Shown: piece by piece, positions 8,663 through 16,649 of the stretch
Position numbering within the stretch: position 1 is the stretch's first letter
Layout: the number at the start of each line of letters is the position of its first letter
DNA from: Flavobacterium sp.
GTDB lineage: Bacteria > Bacteroidota > Bacteroidia > Flavobacteriales > Flavobacteriaceae
DNA: 64,000 bases
Direction: 5' to 3'
Assembly (NCBI RefSeq): GCF_017744675.1
Contig: NZ_JAGIAV010000001.1
Coordinates: 800,907-864,906, forward strand
Position numbers and translations under genes: made by a program
The notes under the pieces: model-generated
Seen by the model: only the letters and a program-made list of their open reading frames with translations
What the model was told of the DNA's origin: nothing
The model's database searches: none

Positions 8663-10615
8663 TTAGAATTTCCAGATTCCATAAACCTGAATATAATTAA
8701 AATTCTGCTCAAAGTTAATCACATAACGCGCACCCAAACTTGGTCCGATTCTAGCAAAGCCAGCTGTTAAATCAAATAAAAGCCCTGTTTTGAAACCCGA
8801 AAAACTATTTTTTGCCGTATTCGAATCTGTTGTTGAACTAATTAAAAAGTTTCCTTTATCACCTTCGTAAAGATCAACTTGCACATTTTTATTCTGTTCT
8901 GAAGCAACGTTTATATTGGCTTGAATTCCCGCACCAACTCCGATATAGTTATTAATGTTATAGCGAATTAAAACAGGAACTTCCCAATTGATATTTTTGT
9001 TTTCAATATTGGTGGTTGTCCGCTGCAATTGCCTAGTTCCGTTAGCATTTGTTAAAAACTCTTCTGTAACGGTGGTTTCGCTGTTGTAATGGTTTAAAGC
9101 ATTTACCCATTCGACCTGCCAATAAAAGCGGTAGGATTTAAAAGGCGAAATTGTCGCACCAACAAAATAACTCGTCGACTTATCTAAATCCGGATAAAAA
9201 TTATAACCCGCTTTTGCACCAATAGAAATTCCGGGAAGGAATCGTGTAGTGGCATAATTGGTAATTATGGGTTCGTTTTTATCAAAGATAATTGCTGTTC
9301 TACTTTTGGTTTTTACTTTATGAAAATCTTCGCCAAATTTCATCGAATATTTTACAAAACCTTTTGTAGAATCTTTTTCCTGCACATTTTTCTGCTCGCT
9401 TCCTGGAAGATAAATGTTTTTAAAGGTGAAAATAATCTGTTTTTGTTTGATAATCGTATCGAGACAGCTTGTCGTTGGTTCTTCGCCTTTTGGACAAATC
9501 GGACATTCAGGATACATGCTTTCTATCTGGAAAGTCTTTTTATCGAACATATCGGGAACATCAGTTTCTAAACGGATTTTTCGTGCTGGACCTTCGCCAT
9601 TATTCTGAAATCGGGTTTTAAAATTTACGCGTTTAAAACGAACCAACCTGTAATTCATGAAACGTCCATTAGAGCCCATTTTATTTGGATCGTGAGAAGT
9701 CACAATTTCCATTTCAAGATTTTTTACTTTGTGGTTTTTATAACTTCGATTCGGAACATAAATACCGCGCATCGTAACTGTTGCACTGGTGTCTTTTATC
9801 ATTTCTGGAGTTGTTTTGAAGGTATAAAAGACATTTCGGGTTTCGCCAGGATTGGCATCATCAAATTCTAAAATCGACACATTATGATACGTTTTATTGG
9901 CATCTAAAAGAGAGGCATCCAAATCTTCTTCGGTCGTAGTATTTCGGTATTTCTTGGTTTTGAAGTTCGCTTCGGCGGAAGCCAAAAAAGTATTTGAATC
10001 GTTAAGATCATCAACAGAAGCAACTAGTTTTTCTTTTACCTCTCGTTCGCCAGCATACGTTCTAAAATCGCTTAATTCAAAGTTATTGTGTTTAAATTGC
10101 TTTTCGTTGTAAAAAAGATACAGCTTACCGCTTGAAACATAATTCTCCAAATTCTGATAACTTACCACAACTACCATTTCCTGTTCTGGAATCGGATCAC
10201 AGTTTTTAATAATGGCAAAACCGTTCTGGTCGGCTATAGAAGCAATATCTTTATAATTGGTATCGGTAAGATCATTTACAGCCACTTTTTTCGGACGCGT
10301 CGCAGGAGGTTTTCCGTTGTCATAATTATTGGTTACGGCAAGTCTCGTGGTGTATGTGCCTTTGTTTTTATAAACATGTTTAGGTTCGGCTTCTTTGCTA
10401 TAATGCCCATCTCCAAGTTCCCATAAATAAGAATAACTTGGTTTTGGCGCACCCGCAATAGGAATCAAAGGCGGAGTTTCGGGTTTAAAAATAACCTGAT
10501 TTCCGTTTTGAGTAAAACCAATATTGGCTCTTCGGGTTATGGTGTCTTTTACTTTGGTTTGACCTATTGCAAGAATAGAAAATAAAATAAAGAAAATAGA
10601 CAGTTGTGGTTTCAT
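8663..10615 (-). CDS. PKD-domain outer-membrane beta-barrel protein
   Basis: A 650-aa protein with a signal peptide (IFFILFSILAIGQ). A PKD-like Ig fold at about residues 28-115 carries the signature YSYLWELGDGHYS...HVYKNKGTYTTRLAV. A central region of unrecognised beta structure follows, with a C-x2-C-x2-C cluster (PECPICPKG). A C-terminal part from about residue 455 has alternating aromatic strands (AGYNFYPDL, YRFYWQVEW, final YIQVYGIWKF) ending in Phe, as in outer-membrane barrels. It is probably a surface or periplasm-facing binding protein anchored by an 8-10-strand barrel. It sits between the lipoprotein and CHAT genes on the same strand, separated from each by hairpins. The exact ligand is unknown. 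Confidence 0.75.
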   Translation of the reverse strand: MKPQLSIFFILFSILAIGQTKVKDTITRRANIGFTQNGNQVIFKPETPPLIPIAGAPKPSYSYLWELGDGHYSKEAEPKHVYKNKGTYTTRLAVTNNYDNGKPPATRPKKVAVNDLTDTNYKDIASIADQNGFAIIKNCDPIPEQEMVVVVSYQNLENYVSSGKLYLFYNEKQFKHNNFELSDFRTYAGEREVKEKLVASVDDLNDSNTFLASAEANFKTKKYRNTTTEEDLDASLLDANKTYHNVSILEFDDANPGETRNVFYTFKTTPEMIKDTSATVTMRGIYVPNRSYKNHKVKNLEMEIVTSHDPNKMGSNGRFMNYRLVRFKRVNFKTRFQNNGEGPARKIRLETDVPDMFDKKTFQIESMYPECPICPKGEEPTTSCLDTIIKQKQIIFTFKNIYLPGSEQKNVQEKDSTKGFVKYSMKFGEDFHKVKTKSRTAIIFDKNEPIITNYATTRFLPGISIGAKAGYNFYPDLDKSTSYFVGATISPFKSYRFYWQVEWVNALNHYNSETTVTEEFLTNANGTRQLQRTTTNIENKNINWEVPVLIRYNINNYIGVGAGIQANINVASEQNKNVQVDLYEGDKGNFLISSTTDSNTAKNSFSGFKTGLLFDLTAGFARIGPSLGARYVINFEQNFNYIQVYGIWKF

Positions 10616-10674
10616 AACTAGACAGTTTTTGGCCTTAAAATCATCAAAATCAATTTTAAAACAAGATTAAATGT

Positions 10675-10706
10675 AAAAAAAAGTGATGAGCAAATCACCA
10701 CTTTTT
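10675..10706 (-). terminator. terminator of the lipoprotein gene
   Basis: Read on the minus strand, AAAAAGTG / GTGAT pairs with ATCAC followed by eight T residues. The hairpin lies just after the lipoprotein stop at 10729 and before the PKD gene. Confidence 0.65.
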
Positions 10707-10728
10707 CTCAAAAAAAGCATTTATTAAG

Positions 10729-11712
10729 TTACTGTATGGCATTAATAGCAGCAACCAGTTGAGCTTCTGTGCCGACTGTTGTTTCGGCCAAATTAAATTC
10801 GTAAACCGCATTTGCAGAAATTGTCACGCCTTTTATCGCATAACGCCAGTTTCCGTTATCTTCTGTTGCAAAAATGATATGGCACGCTAATCCAATCGGA
10901 ATTTGACCGTAATGTTCGCTAAACAATCCTTCAGCAGTATAAGTGTCCAATTTGGCAAGGGCATTTGTGCCTTCTCCATCATAAGAAAGATAAACGGCGC
11001 TGTTCGTATTATTGTATCCGTCAGGAACATCAACCAAAAGAGTTGTTTTTGGTCTTGGATCACTGTAAAAACGGTCTACATTGGTCCATCCAAAATTTCC
11101 GAAAGTCACATAATAATTGTTTCCTTCGCCTTGTACACCGCCTTTTCCGCCAGTTCCGTCTGCATTTGCTTTTGCTTCTCTCCAAGCCAATTCGCCATTT
11201 TCATCTATAACTCCAGTCCATAAAGTCATTAAATTATCAAAACCATTTGTAAGTGCCGTTGGAACAATCATGTTCATTGTGCAAGAAGTTTTTAATTCGA
11301 CTCCTCCCTGAGTTGCTTTGATGAAGAATTCTCCTCCAGAAATTAAAAGATTTTTCTTTCCGTCTGCTGTAATTCCCATTGTCGGTTTATTGGTTACCAG
11401 CATATTTCCTTTGTCAAAAAGCTCAATATATTCAATATCAATTTGTCCTGTTACAGGATTTCCGTTTTTGGTCAAACAATCTCCATTAATGTAAAGCTTT
11501 ACACCCTTTGCAGAGGTTAAGGTTACAACGCCATTTCCTGCGGTCATGGTAAAATTTTGGGTATTTCTTTTTACTCCTTTTTCGCTTATGCTTTTAAATG
11601 CTGCAGAAGTCGGTGGAGAAAGTTTGATTTCGTCTCCGTCTGTATTATCGCAGCTTGCAAAAACCGTCATTGCTAGTATTAAAAGTCCGATTTTTTTAAA
11701 ATTTGTTTTCAT
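10729..11712 (-). CDS. secreted lipoprotein of unknown function
   Basis: A 327-aa protein with a lipoprotein signal peptide: ILAMTVFASC has the lipobox Cys at residue 21, followed by DNTDGDE. This acidic +2 context resembles the lipoprotein export signal of Bacteroidota and may direct the protein to the outer-membrane surface. The mature part is beta-rich, with phrases such as GVVTLTSAKGVKLYINGDCL and GQIDIEYIELFDKGNM, and resembles conserved flavobacterial carboxypeptidase-regulatory-like lipoproteins. I cannot name a family with confidence. Two GGTAACAA motifs lie 90-165 bp upstream, suggesting control by the neighbouring ECF sigma factor. It is divergent from that sigma gene. Confidence 0.8.
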   Translation of the reverse strand: MKTNFKKIGLLILAMTVFASCDNTDGDEIKLSPPTSAAFKSISEKGVKRNTQNFTMTAGNGVVTLTSAKGVKLYINGDCLTKNGNPVTGQIDIEYIELFDKGNMLVTNKPTMGITADGKKNLLISGGEFFIKATQGGVELKTSCTMNMIVPTALTNGFDNLMTLWTGVIDENGELAWREAKANADGTGGKGGVQGEGNNYYVTFGNFGWTNVDRFYSDPRPKTTLLVDVPDGYNNTNSAVYLSYDGEGTNALAKLDTYTAEGLFSEHYGQIPIGLACHIIFATEDNGNWRYAIKGVTISANAVYEFNLAETTVGTEAQLVAAINAIQ

Positions 11713-11778
11713 AATGTTTAGTTTTAAAATCTGACCTGAATGTTTCAGGCAATTTCAGATTTGGTTAATTAATTTTAA

Positions 11779-11811
11779 TCGTAAATCAATTTGGGTTTGA
11801 TTTTGTTACCC
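11779..11811 (-). promoter_or_regulatory. candidate ECF-sigma promoter, copy C
   Basis: On the minus strand this site reads GGTAACAA, 14 nt, then TTGATTTAC, upstream of the lipoprotein gene. The spacing and the TGATnTAC second box match copy B. The motif is inferred from three similar copies, not from any known site. Confidence 0.45.
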
Positions 11812-11845
11812 TTGGTTTGAGAAATATTTTTAAAAGTTTTTATAG

Positions 11846-11878
11846 GAGTATATCAGCAGGCTTTAAAATTTGTTACCC
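11846..11878 (-). promoter_or_regulatory. candidate ECF-sigma promoter, copy B
   Basis: On the minus strand this site reads GGTAACAA, 14 nt, then CTGATATAC. It lies just downstream of the small membrane-protein gene and upstream of copy C and the lipoprotein gene, in the same orientation as both. Confidence 0.45.
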
Positions 11879-11879
11879 C

Positions 11880-12179
11880 TTAAATAGAAATGCATTTGTC
11901 TTCAAACAGATTACCGTCTTCGTCAACAGCAACCAAAATGTCTTTTTTACGGGAAAATTTCACAATAAGATAAATCCAAACAATCAGCCAGAAACCCAGG
12001 GTGGCGATGGTCAAAAAGAAATGAAAACTATGATTGATGGTCTTCTTTTCTTTAGACAAAACCACATAAGGCAGTTTCTCATTTTGTTCTGTAATAACAA
12101 AACCGTTGCGTGTTTTGGCGGCGATTATTTCGTAAAATCGATCTAGGTTTTTTTCAGTAATAAATTGGTAACTTTCCAT
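11880..12179 (-). CDS. small membrane protein of unknown function
   Basis: A 99-aa protein. The N-terminal half is soluble (RFYEIIAAKTRNGFVITEQ). One strong hydrophobic segment at about residues 52-74 (FFLTIATLGFWLIVWIYLIVKF) is followed by a basic stop-transfer (SRKK) and a short acidic tail. An overlapping plus-strand frame is less protein-like. A GGTAACAA motif 65 nt upstream of the ATG matches those before the lipoprotein gene, so it may belong to the same ECF regulon. No family recognised. Confidence 0.65.
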   Translation of the reverse strand: MESYQFITEKNLDRFYEIIAAKTRNGFVITEQNEKLPYVVLSKEKKTINHSFHFFLTIATLGFWLIVWIYLIVKFSRKKDILVAVDEDGNLFEDKCISI

Positions 12180-12219
12180 TTCTTTTAATTTTTTAAAGGT
12201 TTTTAAAAGACTTTTGTTT

Positions 12220-12251
12220 GGATATATACAATTGACTGTAATATTGTTACC
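12220..12251 (-). promoter_or_regulatory. candidate ECF-sigma promoter, copy A
   Basis: The minus strand reads GGTAACAA, then about 13 nt, then TTGTATATA, 40-70 nt upstream of the 99-aa membrane-protein gene. The first box is identical to copies B and C; the second box is a weaker match. Confidence 0.4.
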
Positions 12252-12309
12252 TCTTGTTTTTTAAAATTTTTAAGATTCTTTTTTTAAATTAGCTGTAAAA
12301 TGTTTTTTT

Positions 12310-12894
12310 ATGGATCTAAATAAAATTCATCCTGATCAAAAATATATCGACGGACTTGCTGCAAATGATTCGTTAGTGATTGAAATGATATATAAGAAAT
12401 TTGCGCCCAAAGTGGTCCAGTTTATCACCAATAACTCTGGAGATAAAGATCAAGCTCAGGATGTGATTCAGGAAATCATGATTTTGCTTTTTAATCAGGC
12501 AAAAGCCGGAAAACTTCTTTTAACCTGTCCGTTTGATGCTTACTTTTTCTTGTTGTGCAAAAGACGCTGGCTGAACGAGCTGAAAAATTCTGCCAATAAA
12601 GGGGTAACAATTTATGAGAATGTGGTATCTATAAATGAATCTGCTCACGAATTGATTGCACAAGCCGAAGAATTTGATGAAAAACAGAAGCTTTTTGAAA
12701 CCATGTTTGAAAAACTGGGAGAAAAATGCCAAGAAGTTTTGAAACTCAGCTTTTCTTTAAAATCGATGGAAGAAGTAGCTCAAAAGCTCAACGTAACTTA
12801 CGGATATGTCCGAAAAAAGAAATCGTTGTGTGTAGGTCAGCTAACGCAGTGGATTCGGGAAGCGAAAAATTTTAACTCTTTAAAAAACAATTAG
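12310..12894 (+). CDS. ECF-type RNA polymerase sigma-70 family factor
   Basis: A 194-aa protein. Region 2 (about residues 20-95) contains FAPKVVQFITNNSGDKDQAQDVIQEIM, the DxAxDxxQE-type core-binding helix of ECF factors, and the W-rich FFLLCKRRWLNELKN. Region 4 (about 130-185) contains LGEKCQEVLKLSFSLKSMEEVA and the recognition helix NVTYGYVRKKKSLCVGQL. The ATG at 12310 starts a frame of typical ECF length. It is followed after 2 nt by an anti-sigma-like TPR membrane protein. This organisation suggests a membrane-signal-responsive regulator of the flanking envelope-protease genes; the target set is inferred. Confidence 0.9.
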   Translation: MDLNKIHPDQKYIDGLAANDSLVIEMIYKKFAPKVVQFITNNSGDKDQAQDVIQEIMILLFNQAKAGKLLLTCPFDAYFFLLCKRRWLNELKNSANKGVTIYENVVSINESAHELIAQAEEFDEKQKLFETMFEKLGEKCQEVLKLSFSLKSMEEVAQKLNVTYGYVRKKKSLCVGQLTQWIREAKNFNSLKNN

Positions 12895-12896
12895 TC

Positions 12897-13622
12897 ATGA
12901 ACGAAGAACGCTATATATTATTTGACCAATATCTTCAAGGCGAACTGACCGTTGATGAAAAAAACAATTTTGAGAAACAATTATCTGAAGATGCAGCATT
13001 GGCCTCTGAGTTTGAAAGTTTCAAGGAAATGCATTTTCAGCTGGAAAATAAATTTGGAAGACAACAGGAACGAGCAGTTTTTGAAGAAAATCTGACTCGA
13101 ATTTCGGATAAATACTTCAATAAAAACAATCATAAAGTAGTATCTCTTAAACCTTGGTATTTTGCCGTGGCAGCATCTGTAATTATTATGTTCGGGTTGT
13201 TTTTCTTCGATTACAGGCATAATCCTTCTTTTGACGATTATAACCATCCAGAAAGCGCTTATTTTACAGAAAGAGGCGTTTCTGAAGCAATTTTAAAACA
13301 AGCAGAGAATAATTTTAACGGAAAAAGATACGAAACTGCGATTCCGATTTTTGAAATGATTTTAAAACAGAACAATTCAGACGAAATTAAATATTTCTAT
13401 GCCGTTTCGTTATTGCAGGTAAGCAAATACGCAAAAGCAGAAACTATTTTTAAAGAATTGGAAGCTGGAAATTCGGTTTACAAAGAAAAAGCAAAATGGA
13501 ATCTGGCCTTGTCTAAGCTAAAACAAGGAAAATATAACGAATGTAAAGCCATTTTACAGACCATTTCGCAGGACTACGAAGACTATGATGACGTAGAACA
13601 GCTTTTGGAAGAATTGGACTAA
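12897..13622 (+). CDS. TPR-containing single-pass membrane protein, probable anti-sigma factor
   Basis: A 241-aa protein. The N-terminal cytoplasmic part (FDQYLQGELTVDEKNNFEKQL) is like the helical anti-sigma domain of Bacteroidota but has no zinc-binding Cys/His set. One TM helix follows near residues 87-105 (WYFAVAASVIIMFGLFFF). The periplasmic part holds about three TPR units (AENNFNGKRYETAIPIFEMIL, KAETIFKELEAGN, KWNLALSKLKQGKYNECKAI). It is encoded 2 nt after the sigma gene, as expected for a sigma/anti-sigma pair. The TPR sensor domain parallels the TPR array of the CHAT protease. The anti-sigma role is inferred from position and topology. Confidence 0.75.
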   Translation: MNEERYILFDQYLQGELTVDEKNNFEKQLSEDAALASEFESFKEMHFQLENKFGRQQERAVFEENLTRISDKYFNKNNHKVVSLKPWYFAVAASVIIMFGLFFFDYRHNPSFDDYNHPESAYFTERGVSEAILKQAENNFNGKRYETAIPIFEMILKQNNSDEIKYFYAVSLLQVSKYAKAETIFKELEAGNSVYKEKAKWNLALSKLKQGKYNECKAILQTISQDYEDYDDVEQLLEELD

Positions 13623-13668
13623 AACTGTAGTTAATAAGAAAAAATTTTCTCGCTTTACGGGAAACCTC

Positions 13669-13712
13669 AATCGAATTTGGAATTTTAGTTCTAAATTCGA
13701 TTTTCTTTTTAA
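13669..13712 (+). terminator. terminator after the sigma/anti-sigma operon
   Basis: AATCGAATTT (13669-13678) and AAATTCGATT (13693-13702) form a hairpin followed by TTCTTTTT. Confidence 0.6.
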
Positions 13713-13757
13713 AGATCAGCCCAAAAAACAAACTAACCGAACCCGAATGAACCCAAA

Positions 13758-15407
13758 ATGAAAAAAGTTGCCCTACTATTTCTATTTGTTTTTTCGCAAA
13801 CCATTTTTAGTTTCAATAAAATTACTGAAACTGAAAGACTAGCGGCAACTTGTAAAGTATGGGGATTTTTGAAATATTATCATCCGAAAGTTGCCGGTGG
13901 AGAGTTGAATTGGGACAATCAGCTTTTGGAGAAATTGCCATTAATAGAAAAGGCGCAAACCAAAGAAGAATTTTCGTTAATCTTAGAAAATTGGATTGAT
14001 GATCTAGGGCCAGTAAAAGAAATTGCACTGATAGCTGTGCCAAAAGACGTTAAGTTCTTTGACAAGAATTTTGATTTAAGCTGGTTTAATAATAAGCTGT
14101 TTTCTAAAAAGCTTTCTAAGAAATTAAAATTTATTGAAGAAAACAGGTTTCAAAGTAATGAAGAATTTGGACCAAACTTTGACGGTTTTAAAAACGAGAA
14201 AAATTATTTTAATCTAGAGTGTACTGATAAAAATTCAAAGCTTTTAATGCTTTACGCGTATTGGAATGTAGTAGAATATTATTTTCCGTATAAATATATA
14301 ATGGACCAGAAATGGGATCAAACTTTAAATGAGATTTTACCTTCTGTTGTTCAGTCAAAGACTTCAGAAGATTTTTATAAAATATTACGAAAAGCAGTTG
14401 TAAAACTCGATGATAGCCATGTTGTGTTTCACATATATCCAACTTCATCAACATTAAAAAAGAGTTTCTATTATTTTCCAGCAACAGGCAAAATAATGGA
14501 AGAAAAGCTTGTTATCACAGAGATTTTAGGAGACAGTTTAGCAGAAGCAGATAATATTAAAATTGGTACAGTTATTACTAAAATTAACGATAAAAGCATC
14601 AAAGAAATTATTGAAGAGAAAAGAGAATTGATTCCTGCTTCAAATGAGGTTTCTTATTTGGACAAAGTTATAGGTATGATTCTAATGAGCGAATCGGATA
14701 AGGTTCAAGTAGAATTTTTAAAAGACGGAAAATACGAAACAAAATCAATGACTTGGTTTAATTATCACGATTCGCATCGAAATGAGTATAAAAAAGGAGC
14801 TCAGAAAAAGAAAGATAAATTTAAACTTTTGGATAATAATATTGGTTATGTAAACATGGGTGTTATTAAACCCAAAAATGTTCCCGATATGATTGAAGCT
14901 CTTAAATCGACAAAAGCAATAGTTTTTGATATGCGAAATTACCCAAACGGAACTTATAAAGACATTTCAGATTTTTTGAATCCTGAGGAAAAGAAGTTTG
15001 TCATTTATACATATCCTTATTTAAATTATCCAGGAAGGTATTATTGGACAGAAGGAAGAAGTACAGGATTTGAAAATAAAGATTATTATAAAGGGAAAGT
15101 CGTTGTATTGCTGAATGAAGATTCTATAAGTCAGTCAGAATGGACTGCAATGTGTTTTCAGACGGCTGGAAATACTACCATTATAGGAAGTCAAACTGCT
15201 GGAGCAGATGGCAATGTGTTTGAATTTGATTTCAAGGGATTTCATACAGGTTTTTCAGGAATTGGCGTTTACTACCCAGACGGGAGAGAGACACAGCGTG
15301 TAGGAATTGTACCTGATATTGAAATAAAACCAACAATTTTAGGCATTCAGCAAGGCAAAGATGAAGTTTTGGAACGGGCTTTGCTATATATAGAAAATGG
15401 AAAATAA
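13758..15407 (+). CDS. S41-family peptidase (tail-specific/tricorn-like), exported
   Basis: A 549-aa protein with a signal peptide (VALLFLFVFSQTIFSF). It has an N-terminal helical domain (LAATCKVWGFLKYYHP), a second YWNVVEYYFPYKY segment, and a PDZ-like part at about residues 255-330 (IKIGTVITKINDKSIKE). The C-terminal S41 core has the putative nucleophile Ser in EDSISQSEW and the glycine loop GSQTAGADG. The loop lacks the catalytic Lys of CtpA-type GxxTxGKG, so chemistry may follow the S41B type. It is a close paralogue of the gene at 45344-46987; the C-termini share PTILGIQQG. It follows the ECF/anti-sigma pair on the same strand, but a terminator lies between them. Confidence 0.85.
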   Translation: MKKVALLFLFVFSQTIFSFNKITETERLAATCKVWGFLKYYHPKVAGGELNWDNQLLEKLPLIEKAQTKEEFSLILENWIDDLGPVKEIALIAVPKDVKFFDKNFDLSWFNNKLFSKKLSKKLKFIEENRFQSNEEFGPNFDGFKNEKNYFNLECTDKNSKLLMLYAYWNVVEYYFPYKYIMDQKWDQTLNEILPSVVQSKTSEDFYKILRKAVVKLDDSHVVFHIYPTSSTLKKSFYYFPATGKIMEEKLVITEILGDSLAEADNIKIGTVITKINDKSIKEIIEEKRELIPASNEVSYLDKVIGMILMSESDKVQVEFLKDGKYETKSMTWFNYHDSHRNEYKKGAQKKKDKFKLLDNNIGYVNMGVIKPKNVPDMIEALKSTKAIVFDMRNYPNGTYKDISDFLNPEEKKFVIYTYPYLNYPGRYYWTEGRSTGFENKDYYKGKVVVLLNEDSISQSEWTAMCFQTAGNTTIIGSQTAGADGNVFEFDFKGFHTGFSGIGVYYPDGRETQRVGIVPDIEIKPTILGIQQGKDEVLERALLYIENGK

Positions 15408-15416
15408 AACCTATTT

Positions 15417-15520
15417 GGTCGTACTGAAGAACGAGGGATCGCACTAGCTGATCGAGAGAAAAAATGGGGGTTTTCTTTTCGAAGCTTCTTGTGAGGTCCT
15501 TCGTTCCTCAGAATGACATT
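15417..15520. repeat. imperfect inverted repeat, CTGAGGAACGAAGGACCTCAC type
   Basis: The left arm near 15424-15445 (CTGAAGAACGAGGGATCGCAC) pairs with GTGAGGTCCTTCGTTCCTCAG near 15491-15511 with four mismatches, and AATGACA follows. Its form resembles the TCATCCTGA/TGTCATTGCG palindromes elsewhere in the window. It is the first part of the 399-nt non-coding gap before the TatD gene. Confidence 0.55.
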
Positions 15521-15538
15521 AGGTGATTATTATTCTGG

Positions 15539-15577
15539 CCTTTGTTAAAGTTTACAACTTTGACAAAGGTTTTTTTT
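15539..15577 (+). terminator. TTTGTCAAAG-family terminator
   Basis: CCTTTGTTAAAGT (15539-15551) pairs with ACTTTGACAAAGG (15557-15569), one G-T wobble, followed by nine T. The same stem occurs at 19025-19057 and 47003-47032. Confidence 0.75.
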
Positions 15578-15578
15578 G

Positions 15579-15680
15579 TGTCATCCTGAGCGATCCAACG
15601 CTTTAGGAAAGGATCGCGTTGAGAATCGACAAAGTTTAGTGATTAGCTATATGGGCTTCGATTTCGCTCAGCCTGACAAA
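15579..15680. repeat. TCATCCTGAGCG-type dispersed palindrome
   Basis: TGTCATCCTGAGCGATCC on the left and CGCTCAGCCTGACA on the right (about 15666-15680) form the ends of an imperfect palindrome with an internal GGATCGCGTTGAGAATC segment. No coding frame is present in it. Confidence 0.5.
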
Positions 15681-15756
15681 ACCGGAATAAAAAATCCGTG
15701 ACAATCCGCGTTTTCACGAAGTGAATCCGTTGCATCCGCGTGCCAATCGCACAGAA

Positions 15757-15787
15757 TTGCTATTCTTTTAATATTGTCGTAATTTTG
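15757..15787 (+). promoter_or_regulatory. flavobacterial promoter of the TatD gene
   Basis: TTG (15757-15759), 20 nt, TAATTTTG (15780-15787) is an exact match to the known TTG-N17-23-TAnnTTTG consensus. The start codon follows 20 nt after the -7 box. Confidence 0.75.
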
Positions 15788-15806
15788 GCGCTTTAAAATT
15801 ATAGCC

Positions 15807-16586
15807 TTGAATTCAACACCTATTATTACCGATACCCACACCCATTTATATTCTGAAGAATTTGATCAGGATCGCGACGCTATGATTCAGCGCGCCATTG
15901 ATGCTGGAATTACACGCTTTTTTATTCCTGCCATTGATGCTGCCGCAACACAATCTATGTACGATTTAGAGAAAAATTATCCTGAAAATATATTCTTAAT
16001 GATGGGGTTGCATCCCACTTACGTGAAAGATAATTATCTGGACGAATTGGCACATGTAGAAGCAGAATTGTCTAAAAGAAAATTCTATGCAGTGGGCGAA
16101 ATCGGGATCGATTTATATTGGGATAAAACACATTTGAAAGAACAGCAAATCGCTTTTAAAAGACAAATTCAGCTGGCAAAACAATACAAATTGCCAATCG
16201 TAATTCATTGCCGAGAAGCTTTTGATGAAATATTTGAAGTGCTGGAAGAAGAAAAATCTGAAGATTTATTTGGGATTTTTCATTGTTTTTCCGGAACTTT
16301 AGAACAAGCAGAGCGTGCGATTTCTTACAAAATGAAATTAGGAATTGGCGGAGTGGTTACTTTTAAGAACGGAAAAATCGATCAGTTTTTAAATCAAATC
16401 GATTTAAAGCACATCGTTCTCGAGACAGACTCTCCTTATTTGGCACCAATTCCGTATAGAGGAAAAAGAAACGAAAGCAGTTACTTGGTAAATGTTATTG
16501 CTAAATTAAGCGATATATACAGCGTTTCTGCAGAAGAAATTGCAGCAATTACAACCCAAAATTCCAAAGACGTTTTCGGGATTTAA
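15807..16586 (+). CDS. TatD-family metal-dependent hydrolase
   Basis: A 259-aa protein, normal length for TatD/YcfH. The metal-binding motifs are complete: DTHTH at residues 9-13, GEIGID, the His in VIHCREA, FHCFSG, and ETDSPYLAP with the invariant Asp. These enzymes are two-metal 3'-5' deoxyribonucleases or phosphodiesterases of the TIM-barrel amidohydrolase fold. The start codon is TTG: the first in-frame ATG (15882) would delete the DTHTH metal site, and the TTG lies at the right distance from a consensus promoter. Its exact in vivo substrate is not evident. Confidence 0.9.
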   Translation: MNSTPIITDTHTHLYSEEFDQDRDAMIQRAIDAGITRFFIPAIDAAATQSMYDLEKNYPENIFLMMGLHPTYVKDNYLDELAHVEAELSKRKFYAVGEIGIDLYWDKTHLKEQQIAFKRQIQLAKQYKLPIVIHCREAFDEIFEVLEEEKSEDLFGIFHCFSGTLEQAERAISYKMKLGIGGVVTFKNGKIDQFLNQIDLKHIVLETDSPYLAPIPYRGKRNESSYLVNVIAKLSDIYSVSAEEIAAITTQNSKDVFGI

Positions 16587-16649
16587 CTTGTACCTTACAA
16601 AACTTTAATTTTTTTTTTGTTCTTTTGCCCACTTAAACCCAAATAAATA

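Noticed and set aside
11817..12146. 109-codon plus-strand frame
   Set aside because: Antisense to the better-supported 99-aa membrane protein; composition not protein-like.
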